64,000 bases of DNA from Albifimbria verrucaria (GCA_020081605.1 JAHREC010000018.1:1426001-1490000), one strand, 5' to 3'; positions 1 to 12,025 are shown, counted from the stretch's first letter. The notes: generated from the sequence alone by a model not told the origin. A program made the numbers and translations.

Positions 1-622
1 GGTAAAGGGAGGAACAGGGAGGGTGTGGGAAAAGAAACGGTGCGGAGAAATCTTACAATCTCGGGTCAGATGTGTTGACTGGGGCCTGGTATGATACGAT
101 ACTTCATAGGGCGAGTAAACAATCATCCGGCCTGTCAGCAGCTTGCATACAGAACAAGGCGTTCGTAACGACGACCCACGTACGAACGAATCCTTAGCTG
201 AGGTGAATGTGGTCCCACACCACACGGATACTCTTGCTAGATTTAGTCTGGCCTAAGTATCAGAAGCGCCACACTTGCGCTTTGTGCCAGGCTCCTGTGA
301 TGAGCATCGGCGGTAAAGTTTGCACTCGACCATAAGGCAGCATTGATCATCAATGAGTACAGCAGGCAGCCCTGTCAATGACCTTGGATAATAATTATTT
401 AGGCTAAATAGATTATGTTGGCCACATGGTTCGAGATCTAAGCCGTGGTATGCCTGCTGGGGTCGCAACATCGGGATGGAGATCATCTCGATACCGAGGC
501 AAATAGTCCGAGGTTGAGAAATAGCAATCATGTTCCATTTCACCATTCGCAATCATCAGCAATTTCCATGAATTGGCTCAGCCTAGATATCTTCACACAT
601 TCTTTACCAGGGCTAAGCAGAC
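1..622. other. 5' flank of the GH43 gene, no gene seen
   Basis: Short open frames on both strands have no recognisable protein similarity and no intron structure. The only element I can point to is a GGCTAAA heptamer at 402-408. The rest is presumed promoter and 5' UTR. Confidence 0.4.
402..408 (+). promoter_or_regulatory. Possible XlnR/XYR1-type site upstream of GH43
   Basis: The sequence GGCTAAA lies about 215 bp upstream of the GH43 start codon. It matches the published consensus of the xylanolytic activator XlnR/XYR1. One 7-mer occurs often by chance, so only its position before a xylosidase-type gene makes it worth listing. Confidence 0.3.
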
Positions 623-2428
623 ATGTCAATTATCGAAAACCCAGTGCTACCAGGATTTTATCCTGACCCGTCCGTCATCCGTGTTGATGAGACGTACTAT
701 CTAATTAACTCGTCTTTCCATGTGTTTCCTGGGTTGCCGATTCATGCCTCTACGGACCTGATCAACTGGTCTCTCATCGGTAAGTGGTATTGAATGTGCT
801 TGGTCTTTTTACTCCTGGCTCAACCTTGACTGTCTGCTAATTTGATGGGTGCACTTTGGTGGTGTAGGTCACGCCATTAATAGGCCGGAACAGCTAAGCC
901 TACGAGGCGCTACATCCAAAGTGAATAGTATTGAACGTAAAGAAGTTTTTACCGGTGGACTGTATGCCCCAACTATACGGTTCCACGATGGCGTTTTTAC
1001 ATTGTATGCACGAACCTAACTGGCAACGCGTCAATGCGTCCTGACGAGGACTTCCAACCTCAAAACTTTCTCATTATCTGCAACGACTTGACAGACCCGA
1101 GCTCATATAGTGACCCTATCAATTTTGAGTTCTACGGAATTGATCCAAGCCTGCTGTTTGACGACGATGGCAAGGTGTATCTGCAAGGCAGCTTTATACA
1201 TGGATATTCTAAGAAACCCGCTACCGTTATCCGGCAGGCAGAAATCAACATCCAAACTGGCGAGCTCCTCTCTGAGACCCGTGATATCTGGCAAGGGTCG
1301 GGACATCACGTCCCTGAAGGGCCACGTAAGTGTCAACCACGGTTATTTGGCTTATTCCCTCATTTACAGTTTAACAATATGGCTAAACTTCGAGGCAATA
1401 TAGACATTTACAAAAAGGATGGCATATATTGGCTCTTAATTGCTGAGGGAGGAACGCACCGACGCCACAAGGTAACTATGGCCAGCTCGACACATGTATG
1501 GGGCCCTTACGAGGGCTACAATCAGAATCCGGTGCTTACTGGAAGGGATGGTAGTCCTGTCACATGTGTTGGGCATGCAGACCTGGTGCAGGACACGGCC
1601 GGCGAATGGTGGGCATTCATGCTAGCTCGTCGCGAGTTTGAGGCTTCATATCCCATAGGACGTGAAACATTCATAGTTCCTGTGGAGTGGACTGCGGGAA
1701 GTTTCCCCAATTTGAATCAGCTGAACTCAGCCTGAGCTTGCCTTCGCGTCGTGTTGCAACGAAGGCTAATACGAGAACTCAGCACCAAGTGGCGCTGTCA
1801 TCGATGCATACCATATACCTGAGGAATCCAGAGTTGGGGAAATACAAACGTGGGCATGACGAGCAGTCTCTGATCCTTCAGTCAAGTACATATGATCTGG
1901 ATTCCCAGAGTGAAAGCCCTTCATTCATTGGACAGCGCCAAACCAGCCTTGAATCAAAGGCGCAATCAGAGGTAGATTTGGTTACCTGCCCAGACAGTGG
2001 TCACATCGGATTGGCAGTATACAAGGACCCTTTCAGACACGCTTCTATAAACATTGACCTTGACAGGAAAGAGATTTCTCTAGCTGTCCGCCATTTAGGC
2101 AAAAGTCTAGACCATACCAACATTAAAGCATTCCAAGGCGCACAAGCGATTGAGCTCATAGTTAGTTCCACCGTCGAAAATTATCGCTTTTCATACAAAA
2201 GCTTGAAAGGTTCGGAATGGTCTGAAGAGTTTGAGCTTGGCCAGGTTTCATGCTCTGACATGAGCGGTGACGACTTCACAGGTACGACATACGCAAGAAC
2301 AAAGACTTAGTAAATTCTTCAAAGACCATAGGACTAAGAAAAATCTAGGAACAATGTACGGCATCTATGCATATGGATCCACCAACGATGTGAAGTTCAA
2401 CTCATTCAGCATTGATCAAGTACTCTAA
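623..2428 (+). CDS. Glycoside hydrolase family 43 (beta-xylosidase/arabinofuranosidase type)
   Basis: Hydrolyses xylosyl or arabinosyl residues of plant cell-wall side chains. The first exon starts MSIIENPVLPGFYPDPS, where YPDPS carries the GH43 catalytic base Asp. GIDPSLLFD holds the second conserved Asp and HHVPEGPH the general-acid Glu. The C-terminal third fits the beta-sandwich that follows the five-bladed propeller in this family. Three GT-AG introns restore the frame: 780-867, 1326-1403 and 2282-2348. The protein ends FNSFSIDQVL. Two breaks need one extra base each, in the T run at 994-998 (giving FYIVCTNLTG) and the C run at 1705-1708. No secretion signal is evident, as in many intracellular GH43 enzymes. 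The breaks are probably sequence errors. Exact substrate cannot be told from sequence. Confidence 0.85.
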
Positions 2429-3539
2429 ACCATAGCATTTGAGCAAGGTACGCTAAGAAATCAGGGTTTAGTTATAGGGTGACCAGTGAAATACTCACTT
2501 GCGACCAAGATATTACATTCACATAGTTACTTGATCAAGGCGTAGCCGTTGGCCGTTCCCAAGAATAAGCAAATCTATGAAAACAGATAACTAGGATTAC
2601 AGCACTAGAAGCTGGTGAAAACTATAGGAATAGCCTTCCTCATTAATAATGCCATAAGATGCTAATACTGAAAACCGATAGTTGTCAGCTCAAGGGTTTC
2701 CTACAGTAACTCTTATTTTCTTTCTTGTATCCCATCATTGGCTATAGTGTTTTTACAGCATCTCTAGCTTTCGCAGAGCAAGTCACTCATAACCAAGACT
2801 AAGAGCAGGGAAAAGGGCATTCTGTAGAAGTAGTTGTAACCCGGTTAGTGCAAGACCACACCAAGTTGTAGAATTCATGTTGGATACATGGTTTCTGTAT
2901 TTCCATGACCAAACCTATGTCTATGCATCACGCAGGCATTGCTGGAATATGTTGGTCCACTCCGTAAGTGGCGAAGATATGATCACTGACCACTCTTAGT
3001 TCAGATCTTGGAGCATATGATCCACCTCGTACGATGCAAGCCATGTATGAATTGTCTCAACGAACATTACTTGTCATTTCTCTAGACAGAGAGGGCCCGC
3101 ACTTCGCAGGAGCAGCTTATATATCCATATTACCCGGTTACCCCACTATGCGACGTATGAAATGATGCAACTTGTGTAAAGCCGGCAATCAGAAGATGTC
3201 CCTGGAGCCTCTGCATATGCCATACACCCATGCACCAGTGTGACGATTGCTCATCAAATTGGCAACGTTTATCTACAAAGATTTGATATCAGCATTGACC
3301 TACCCCGCGAATTGATTGCGAGACCCCGGGGTGCTAGGTCTGTATGATACTCTTACCAAGAAACAGGATTACTCGGACTTTTACAATCGTCGTTGCTGAA
3401 CTATAAATGAAAACAACATGAGTTGCTACCAGCCACCAACTAAGATCAAGCTGATTGTGCTTAATACAGCTTATAGGATACTCTTGAGAACACCTACATT
3501 TCCTTTGACCATTATCCGTGACCAATACGGCTCTTGAAT
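2429..3539. other. Intergenic, nothing recognised
   Basis: All frames are stop-rich with no recognisable coding stretch. Apart from the CCACCAA motif at 3433-3439, nothing stands out. Confidence 0.5.
3433..3439 (+). promoter_or_regulatory. Possible GaaR-type site (CCACCAA) before pectin methylesterase
   Basis: CCACCAA matches the CCNCCAA core reported for the galacturonic-acid activator GaaR. It sits about 100 bp upstream of the CE8 start codon. A single 7-mer is weak evidence. Confidence 0.3.
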
Positions 3540-4680
3540 ATGTTGTGGCACTCAATCATACTCCTCCCGCTAGCACTTGGTGCCGAAGCACTGAGCCGGA
3601 CATATCCTCCACCCGACACAAAAGTTGTGGCCAAATCGGCGGGCCAGTACGCTTCTGTAGGTATCGTATGATGGGAGAGTGGTTTGATTGAGCATGTTCC
3701 TGAATTTGGGTCTTACTACTCTAGCTTCAATCTGCGATCAATTCGATCGACAAGAACTCCACAGCCACCACAAATATCTTCATACAGCCGGGCAACTACT
3801 CTGGACAAGTTTTCATCACATCTGGGTACCGGGGTAAGATCAATGTTTATGGCTCTACGACCGATGATCAAGACTACACCGCGAACCAGGTGATTCTTAG
3901 TTACAATGCGTCTTCTGCATCCGCAGGCGGTAACGTTGAGAGCGCAACTTTGCGCATTGAATCACCAAATGTATCATTTTATAATGTTCTTGTTGAGAAC
4001 ACAGCCGGGAACGCGGGTCCATCCCACGCACTTTCTGCTGGGGCGCCCCATCTGGGGTTCTACGGTTGTGGTTTCACTGGGTATCAAGACACGGTCTTCG
4101 TTGGCAAGCCTGGTGTCGTATTCAAAAATAGTTACCTCGAAGGTGCTGTCGACTTTATATACGGCACAGACGCCAATATTTGGTTTGAGGAATGTGATAT
4201 TGGTTTCTCTCGTGAGAAAGGAGGCTACATCACAGCTTCTGGGCGTGATCGAGCCGATGCTAATTGGTATGTGCCGGTTTTTCATGTGACGGAACCAATC
4301 CAATGTCACACCAGGATCTATCACTAACCCTGTCTTACTTGAGTAGGTACGTGTTCAACAATTCGCGAGTGTTCGCGAAAAGTGGTGTTGCGGTCCGCGC
4401 AGGCAGCGTGCTTCTAGGGAGAGCTTGGCGTGCATTTGCCCGCGTACTCTTCCAAAATACTGAAATGAGTGCGATCGTCAATCCAGAGGGCTGGGGCGCC
4501 TGGTACAATACCGAGAACACCACAATGATCTATTACGCGGAGTTCCATAACACAGGTCCTGGTGCTAATACCACCGGGCGCGTGGACTGGTCGTATCAGC
4601 TAAACGAATCGGTATCTATTGACTATACCATGCCAGACTGGAAGACCTGGGTAGACCTCAAGTATTGGTACTATGCATAG
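3540..4680 (+). CDS. Pectin methylesterase, carbohydrate esterase family 8, secreted
   Basis: Removes methyl esters from homogalacturonan, releasing methanol and exposing pectin to polygalacturonase and pectate lyase. The start MLWHSIILLPLALGAEA is a signal peptide. Two introns (3657-3724 and 4267-4346) join three exons into a 330-residue protein, normal for fungal CE8. Conserved blocks occur in order: GYQDTVF with the transition-state Gln and acid Asp, VDFIYG with the nucleophile Asp, and LGRAW with the Arg/Trp pair. The C-terminal YNTENTTMIYYAEFHNTGPG is also typical. This is one of the few genes here with no frame break. It lies in the same orientation as the GH28 gene downstream, consistent with a pectin-degrading block. 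Confidence 0.93.
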
Positions 4681-5127
4681 ACAGTAGTATCAATCTACAC
4701 TAGGGAGGGCTCAGCGGGAAGTGTCTTGCCACAGAGTATTGAGACGGAGGAGAACATGTGCAATTTAGTGAAGGCCATAGCAGTTACGAATTCTCGAGAG
4801 ATTTAAGCCGCCTTGATTCTAATTTCTTTGAATACCGCTACGTGGGTAGAATTTGTACGTCCATGAGTTGAAATTGTAGCATTCTATTGTTCGAGCTCTT
4901 AATCCAAGACGTGACCAAACGGCATCAACACTCAATCTCACCTTGTGGCGTAGCAAGGTCTCATTCATGAGACACCTAGTCACCGTCAACACGCAAGCAG
5001 CCTGTTGATCACGGGAATTGGACCCAAACAAGTAAAATTAATTCTAGGCTGAATTGTGGTTCCAGTTTTGTTGCAGCATGTATGTACTCTTGATGTTCTC
5101 CCTGATGTTGTTGAATTTGCATCATGA
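4681..5127. other. Intergenic, nothing recognised
   Basis: Presumed 3' region of the CE8 gene. No coherent frame, repeat or motif was seen. Confidence 0.45.
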
Positions 5128-5730
5128 CGAGGTTGGTTTCCACTCACTAACCATGGGATTGACTGGTGGAATATCTGGTCTCCTAACGCATCGTGGGATA
5201 CAGTATTAGCCGAATTTAACCCTCCAGTCAGATTTAGACATTCAGCCATTCTAGGTAATGGTTTTACGACCCCTCCCCTGCAGCTTATCCGTGACTTACC
5301 GAGGCGCCCAAGGTTTCATCATGGCATGCCATGGATGCTATGGGTCTCCTGCGCGGCCCCTCAGGTTCAGTTCTATGATCGTCTACTACCCCAAGTCAAG
5401 ATGCATGCTGCACGCCCCATGGTTGAGCAATTTAGCCGTAAATATGGTTCAGATGAACAAGGTATGAAATCAGTAGCCCATGATCCATCCCCAAGGATCC
5501 CGAAATCCAGTCCAACGATAAGGCCTGGGTAATCCTGGCACTTCTCCAACTTCAACGAGCTCGAACCCCGCAGGTAGCGCCACACCAGCGTGTTCGTTCC
5601 TAAACGTTTCCGGTGAGCTGATCGTGGCAATGCGCACACCCAACTGCATGCTACTTTCCAGCTTAGGGAACGCAACCTTGTTTAGCTATAGCAGTTGTGG
5701 AGCCTTCACACCCCGGAGGTTCACGTCTTG
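5128..5730 (+). pseudogene. Unidentified gene remnant with Ser/Thr-rich tail
   Basis: A single frame stays open from about 5128 to 5532 (roughly 135 codons) without a credible start. It contains protein-like text such as HGIDWWNIWSPNASWDTVL and FYDRLLPQVKMHAARPMV. A second frame from about 5527 to 5728 encodes a Ser/Thr/Pro-rich linker (GTSPTSTSSNPAGSATPAC) followed by a short Cys-containing segment. Together they look like the middle and C-terminus of a secreted enzyme whose 5' end is missing or hidden behind indels. I do not recognise the family. It lies between two pectinases in the same orientation, so a cell-wall role is possible but unproven. Confidence 0.35.
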
Positions 5731-5971
5731 ACTCAAGAGGACTTTGAAGATGTCTGATGATATGCCACCGCACACAAATCGAACCCAGCATAGCCTATAT
5801 TGCAATATGGAATGTGAGGGGTAAGAGAATCACCGCTCAAACTTGTGATATTCATCAGATTCGCTGTATAAGTACACATATATACCATAGATCGCATCGG
5901 AGCAAGCTGATAAGACCTAAAAAAACACAAAAAGTACACCTTTGGATAACTCGGTCCTGGCTTTGCTTAAA

Positions 5972-7643
5972 ATGCGGTTCATCAAAGTTTCTAGTATTGC
6001 TATTTTGGCCTTCGTATTCCCTTACGAAGTCTCCTCAGCTTCTTGTCCTCATCCTACATTGCCTCAATTTCCCGTTATAAAGCTTGGGCCAAAGGCGCCA
6101 GAAGGATTCCAAATTCCCAATGGACCTAACCGGCGCAAGGTCTGCACTGTTAGCACTGGCGGCGATGCTGGTCCAAAGATTCTTGCGGCTGCGCGGGACT
6201 GTAACAGAGGTGGAACTGTCTATTTCCCAGAGGGCTCTAACTACACAATTGCAACTGCGTTGGACTTGACCTTTCTTGATCATGTTGACTTTGCAATCTA
6301 CGGATACATCAGCTTCCAAGACAACGTTAATCTCTGGCCAAACCAGACTTTCAAATATCCCTTTCAAGCAGTCAGCCTTTGGTGGCGTTTCGGTGGCACA
6401 GACGTCAATATATATGGTGGTGGAAAAGGCACAATTGATGGTGTGTGGATTATTACACCAACTCACTCACCCTGATAATTGTTAGTATGTACTAACGGCA
6501 ATATTCTTAGGCAAGGGTAACACTTACTGGTCCGCCATGACGTCTAACAAAAACGTGGAACGTCCATCCACAATCGGATTAGAAGGCTTGCATCGTTCAA
6601 CACTCACCGGTCTGAAGATTCGTGATCCACCTGGTTGGACAAATTTCATTGGGAACTCTTCAAACGTCCTCTTCAGTGATTTCGACATTCTGGTTAAATC
6701 TACGAACACATCTGCGCCAGCTAAGGTAAGCAACAAGTCCAAGTGTGTACTTGACTATCCAATCTAACAGATATGTAGAATACAGATGCGTTCGATACTT
6801 ACCGGAGCTCGAACATCGTAATTCAGAACTCTGTCGTTATAAATACGGACGGTAGGTAGAACGTTACAAGAACTTGACTGTGTTCACTATGGAGGCTAAT
6901 CTGGCTTAAAGACTGCGTTTCGTTCAAGCCTAATTCGAGCGCTATCATTGTGCAAGGCCTCAACTGTACCGGTTCCCATGGAATGTCCGTGGGAAGTTTG
7001 GGGCAGTATCCAGGAGAGGTGGACATCGTTGAACATGTTTACGTTTACAACACTACCATGAGGAGTTCCTCAGATGGGGCTCGAATCAAGGTTTGGGCTG
7101 GAGCACCTTCAGATCCCACCAATCTTGGAGGTTCAGGCGGAGGATCTGGTCGAGTGCACAACATTACCTATGAACACTTCGTCAACGAAGGCAATGACCG
7201 TAAGTTTACCATTATTCTTTCACGATAGAACCGAAGATTTTGAGATGATAGTGTCACTAACCGTCTCATATTTGTTCAGACGCCATTGCACTTACCCAAT
7301 GCTATTATGCACCGAACCAGACGTGGTGCAATGAGAACCCTGTAAGCTCACCAATCCATCGAGTTTTTGGTCGCGTGTAAACTAGTTGTCTTACTGATTT
7401 GTTGCTCTAAAGTCCAAAGTCATTATTTCGGGTATCAAGTTTCTCGGCTTCTCCGGCGTCACCAGCAAGCGGTACGATCCCCGTGTCGGCGAGCTGCGGT
7501 GTAGCCAACCCGACGTTTGCACCGATCTGACAGCGCGCAACATCACTGTGACCCCGATTAGCGGAAAACCTGCTAGATACGATTGCGTTAACATTGACTT
7601 GGCCAATATGGATATTCCTTGCGTCACTCCTACTGCCAAGTAA
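5972..7643 (+). CDS. Polygalacturonase, GH28, secreted (exo-type likely)
   Basis: Hydrolyses alpha-1,4-galacturonosyl bonds of demethylated pectin. The start [16 protein letters not shown] is a signal peptide. Five introns (6441-6510, 6726-6778, 6852-6911, 7200-7279, 7342-7412) give an unbroken 445-residue protein. All four GH28 signatures are present: NTDAFD, the DDC motif that is only assembled across intron 3, [11 protein letters not shown] with the catalytic-site His, and RIK. Paired cysteines near the C-terminus ([17 protein letters not shown]) are common in fungal exopolygalacturonases. The exo assignment rests on general resemblance and length, so endo- or rhamnogalacturonase activity is not excluded. 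Intron splicing through the catalytic motif shows the gene is intact. Confidence 0.93.
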
Positions 7644-8121
7644 CTAGATTCCGTCCTAGGATTCAAGTCTCTTACATTACCGTCGTTAGGAAGGCCAGCA
7701 GAATAATGTGAGCTGAATTAGTAAGGAAAATGCTCAGTCGCCTTACAAGGCTATCACTTAGGCCGGGGTCAAAACCAGAGTCCACATTCAAATATGTTGT
7801 TAAAGAGCTTCAGCTCGTTATATCCATAGTACAATGATACAACAAGCCTTGTAACTCAAGAATATCTTGAAAATTGTTAAACACAATAGTGAAGAGTGCA
7901 AGAGACAAATCTGACCTATCTAGGGCCATTATAAACAAATTCCCCAAGGGTGTTCCGAAACTGACCGAGAAAAGATAAAAACCCGTATATGCCAACTAGA
8001 AGTCCACAAAGTTGAAGAATTAGTGAGTTTTGAACTCAACATTGACTCATAATCTCGCCATCTTCGTAGCCTGTTTCACGGGATATAGAGAATTTATAGA
8101 TTAACCATCCATGCCATTGCT
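7644..8121. other. Convergent intergenic region between GH28 and PL1
   Basis: AT-rich stretch between the 3' ends of two convergent genes. No gene or repeat recognised. Presumably holds both 3' UTRs. Confidence 0.5.
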
Positions 8122-9623
8122 CTATGCAGATTTGGTTCTTTGCTTTGACTTGGCTTTGTGCTCTAGTCTGGTTCGGTATCCTCTCGGTGGCTTCGCTTCG
8201 CATTGAGCTGCTGCTGTTGACGCTTGTGAAGCTACCGACAGAGTCGAAGAGGCGGTCGTAATGGTCGGCAACGGAGTTATCTCAGCGTTTGCATCGGTCG
8301 AAAGGGTCGTAACGGTGGTCGTATCGGAACTGCTGAATAACATGCTTTGTGATAATGTTGACAGGAACCCTGTGGTAACGGTGGCTATAGACAAGCTGGT
8401 GTTGGAGAGTGTGGGTGAAATAATTGGTGTACCAACGCTGCTGGCAGAAACATTGGGTTGTCCATCCAAGACTCCCAATTTGCCCACACCAGCATTGGCG
8501 ATAACTGAATCTTTGACTAGATTGACAGGCATAATGGGCCCTTCCTCAATTGAGACCTGTTTAATGGCAGCGAAAACGGTAGCATTGGCAGCAGTACATG
8601 GTGTCAAGGTACCCGAGTCGGAAGAGACCTGGTTAGCTATACAGCTGCGACCGAGTGCCTGCTCACATGAAGCAAGAGTTGTGCTGTTGACAACAAACAT
8701 GCCAGCACCACCGGTGCCAATGTTGGGATATTTCACATTCTCAAAAACGTTACCCTCAACCAACACCGAAGGTTCTGGATATATAGAAAAGGCATGACCG
8801 GACACGTTAGACCAGTAGTTGTTGTAGAAATGCCAACTGCTAGGGTTGCCAAGATCAGGCCCCTACCCGAAGTGTCGTGAATCCAATTACCGTAAAAGCT
8901 CACTTGATCGTTGGTTCCCAGGCCCAAAATCGTCCAGTAATGGTGTCCGTCACAACTCGCAGAATAGGGCGTGCGGCCGTCAAACTCCGTGTTGGAAATA
9001 GTCACTCGCCCACTAGTTTCGAAACCCATAGAGATCATTTGTCGGCCAATAAGCGAGATCTTGACATGGTCAATCCAAATGTTATCGCATCCGTTCATGT
9101 AGATGGCGTCACCGCCCCAGATGTATTCGGGATTAATATCGGTGATATGGATGTTCTGCACAATGATATTCGATGCGCCATAGACGAAGCGGAGTCCGGC
9201 TCCGCGGATAACGCCTTTACCCTCGAGTCCTAGAATTGTCTTGTTGGATGATACATCGATATTGGAATTCTTGTTGTAAGTGCAACTGATGCGAGGTAAA
9301 TCGCCACACCAGCCAATGTTAACATCTATGGCATTCTGACCAGCCTCACCACAGGTGTTCGAAGCTGGAATGCAACAATCACAGTCCACACAAACACCTT
9401 CGCTGCCCGTAAAGTCAAACTTCTTGTCGAGAAGAATTACTCGGGGTAGGTCGTCAGTGAGCCAGGCTTTCAACTCTTTGATATCACTTGGCACAGCAGC
9501 TACAGCGTCTCCGCCGCCAGTGGTCGATGCCGCGAATCCGGATGGCTTTCCCACTACAGAGGTTGCTTGAACAAAACCAGAGAATTGTACAGCTGCGACG
9601 AAGAGCTGAAGTAATCGCGCCAT
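8122..9623 (-). CDS. Pectin lyase, polysaccharide lyase family 1, secreted, with Ser/Thr-rich tail
   Basis: Cleaves methylated homogalacturonan by beta-elimination. The start MARLLQLFVAAVQFSGFVQA is a signal peptide. The PL1 beta-helix is visible in GLEGKGVIRGAGLRF, NIWIDHVKIS and WIHDTSGRGPDLGNPSSWHF, the last holding the catalytic Arg region. Cysteines near residue 80 (VCVDCDCC) are typical of fungal pectin lyases. After the catalytic domain comes a Ser/Thr-rich region of about 90 residues ending in a basic tail, RLEHKAKSKQRTKSA, longer than in classic pelA-type proteins. No intron. One break at about 8858-8859 is repaired by one base, giving about 500 residues; likely a sequence error. Confidence 0.88.
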
Positions 9624-11035
9624 CGTAGCTGGCAATGCGGCGATATTCCAATTCGTGAGTTATCGTGGGATCAAATGCCAGGTTTGATGTGAGCGGTCAT
9701 GAGGCTGGGGATTGGGGACTGGCCGTTGGTAGCGAAGAAACAAAACACGAAGAAGAGAAAAATAAAGATAGAAGCAATGAATGGAACTAGAATGATTGAC
9801 TGAAGGTGAGCGCGTGTTTGCAAAACACGGAAGCGAGCGTATAGTGGTGATGAAAAAGGAGGAATGTGGTGTTGGACGCTGAAATCCTAAGTTATTACAC
9901 TGACAAGCACTTTGGCCAGTCCCGTTTAGGTGTGAACTCGGAAGCCACAGTCTCATCCTCATGCCCCTGATAGATAAGTGGATAGTGATAGCAATGCCTA
10001 TCCTTTCTAGCAGGCATGAGAGCTAGAGTTTTGCCCAAAGCATGGATTAGCATTCAAATACTAGACCCATTCGGGGACGAAGTGCAGACAGTGGCTCTTT
10101 TGCGGGTCCGTCAAACACCGATTAGCTCCACGACACGAACGACAGCGGAGATTAGATTTGAGAGTGTGTTTCAGATCGAGGAAGGGAGATATGAAGTGGT
10201 CCTCTAATATTCTATTCAAGCCCAACAGCAGCTCATCAAGGGAAGACTTCTGATCTACTATGCCTTCTACTGCAAAATCATTACATACCTCTTCCATTCC
10301 AAGAGGCTTCTTTGAGCTGATGCCACTCAGAAACTGGCTGCAAGCAGGCAAGAATTTACTTTTCCTCTGCACTCGATGTACTTTAGTCATTCATTACCGT
10401 CCTCGAAGCATGTTTTCCATGTTGTGTATATGTGTATCTCTCTCTCAAGTAAAAACGTGGGGATGATCAAGAGATACCCAGTCATTATATTGTCCTTATG
10501 GAACTGAAGCCAGTATCTACAGGTACGCTCAGCAAGCTATTGTAGATTGGAAATAAAGGGTGACTAGTACGATGACTTCCATCATGTATTCGGCAGTTGT
10601 AAGGACCTCTCCTTCAGAACAGTCCTATCTATCACGCGCGCAGCCACTCTTTTACCACCGGGCGGGGATATGCAGTACAGACACTCCCCAATTCAACTCC
10701 GAGCGGTTAAATCTTTATCCCCCTGTGGCCAAGTTGGGGCGAACTCCCTAATCAAGACGCACAACCCCAAGCAAAGAAAGGAGCTGCCGCACCGTAGCTC
10801 TTGTGATTGGCTGGCTATAGCGTGCTCTGACTTTAAGCAGCAGGTGCCCGTGGGTGCAATTAGAGACTCTCTCTGATTTTGCGACAGTTGGGTAGGTATT
10901 CCATCAACCACGCACGGCAACAGGAAGAAGCCCCTGGTCGTGTGAGCAGAACGTAGCCGTTATAGCCGTTTCTTGGCTCTAATCCCTGACCTTTGCTTGA
11001 CCTAGAAAGGACAAGTGTAGCTGTCATCTGAGTGT

Positions 11036-11095
11036 AAACGAAAAAGCATAGACTGAAACGAAAAATATAGACTAGAAACGAAAAAGAAGAAAACG
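11036..11095 (+). repeat. Three tandem copies of a 20-bp unit beginning AAACGAAAAA
   Basis: Three exact-length units start at 11036, 11056 and 11076, each beginning AAACGAAAAA. The second halves differ (GCATAGACTG, TATAGACTAG, GAAGAAAACG). A related sequence in inverted orientation, CTTTTTCGCTTTTTCGTG, lies about 75 bp further on. Function unknown; spacing of about two helical turns would suit a cooperative binding site. Confidence 0.8.
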
Positions 11096-11866
11096 ACACC
11101 CCACCACCCCACGGCTAGAGTCATTTAATATTCCACAAATCGGGAATTTGTTCATCACTTTGACAGCTCTTTTTCGCTTTTTCGTGCTAATTAGTTGCCA
11201 CATACAATTATCACGTTGTATAGAGCAATGGTATTCGCAGGGCAAATTATGAATGGATTTCCAGCCATAAGCAATTATGCAATGGGTAGGACCACTATGA
11301 CAACAATCATCTCCTCTGGCTTTCTCATAGTCATCAAACCAACAGCAAACCCCCATGTTGTTCGAGCATATGTTAAAAACATCGAAAGTAGTAGCCAATA
11401 TATTTTATATGCACACCCTATATGCCGTCCACGTAAGACGAGTTTATCGTTACATTTTCAGCCTCTGCCCCACATCAACTCTTCCCGAACCAAGATACCT
11501 CAGTCTTCTCCAACTTTCTCCGCGATCTGCGAAGCTTGTCTTTTGGAGTATGGTAGTGCCCTGCATTGAAGCACATTTAGCCTATATCAAAATGCAGACG
11601 ATCGCTGTATCGTCTTCTGATTTGGGCCACTACCAGCAGTACCTGGTAACGGGACGCTTTTAGCCTACATGCGGGGTGGCATGGGAAGCATGTGAAGCAT
11701 GGATGTCCTATCCTAAGTACATGGGATGGGGACCAACAGTGTTTAGGGTTGCTTACAAGGTGGCCAAGCTCAGCGGCAGCTTCTGGTTGGGATATTCCCG
11801 AGGTAGTGAACAGGCAAACACATGCAGGCCTGACCTGTAGGCATAGACGGTTGGCTGTATATTAGT

Positions 11867-11884
11867 TGGTCGACACGCCGACCA
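11867..11884. promoter_or_regulatory. Inverted repeat TGGTCG-N6-CGACCA upstream of the transporter
   Basis: Perfect 6-bp arms with a 6-nt spacer lie about 140 bp before the MFS start codon. Inverted CG-containing arms are the usual target shape of dimeric Zn2Cys6 regulators, which control pectin genes in fungi. No regulator gene is seen in the window. Confidence 0.4.
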
Positions 11885-12025
11885 GTCTTCCTCTTCGTTT
11901 CAATAACTTAACTTTAGATCATACTGCCCTGATTATAACTGGAAGTCGCAGACAATATTGTGAACTTCTGCAGTCAATTGAGGAATCAACATCTCTTGTA
12001 ACCAGGCGTTGATCAGAACTTCAAA

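Larger units (their letters stand above)
9624..12025. other. 2.4-kb region between divergent pectin lyase and transporter genes
   Basis: Must contain both promoters. It holds a triplicated 20-bp unit (11036-11095) and an inverted repeat (11867-11884). Short open frames around 10016-10390 are open on both strands but resemble nothing I recognise. Confidence 0.5.

Noticed and set aside
623..2428. Calling the GH43 gene a pseudogene because of its two frame breaks
   Set aside because: Both breaks are one-base shortfalls in homopolymers, the same pattern as in conserved genes across the window, and all catalytic residues are kept.
5770..5790. TCGAACCC, resembling a tRNA B box in reverse
   Set aside because: No A box, acceptor stem or cloverleaf can be formed around it.
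8261..8797. 178-codon plus-strand frame opposite the pectin lyase tail
   Set aside because: It is antisense to the Ser/Thr-rich C-terminus of the pectin lyase, whose frame is supported by conserved motifs.
10016..10390. Overlapping short frames on both strands upstream of the transporter
   Set aside because: No recognisable family and no intron signals; open length is within chance expectation.
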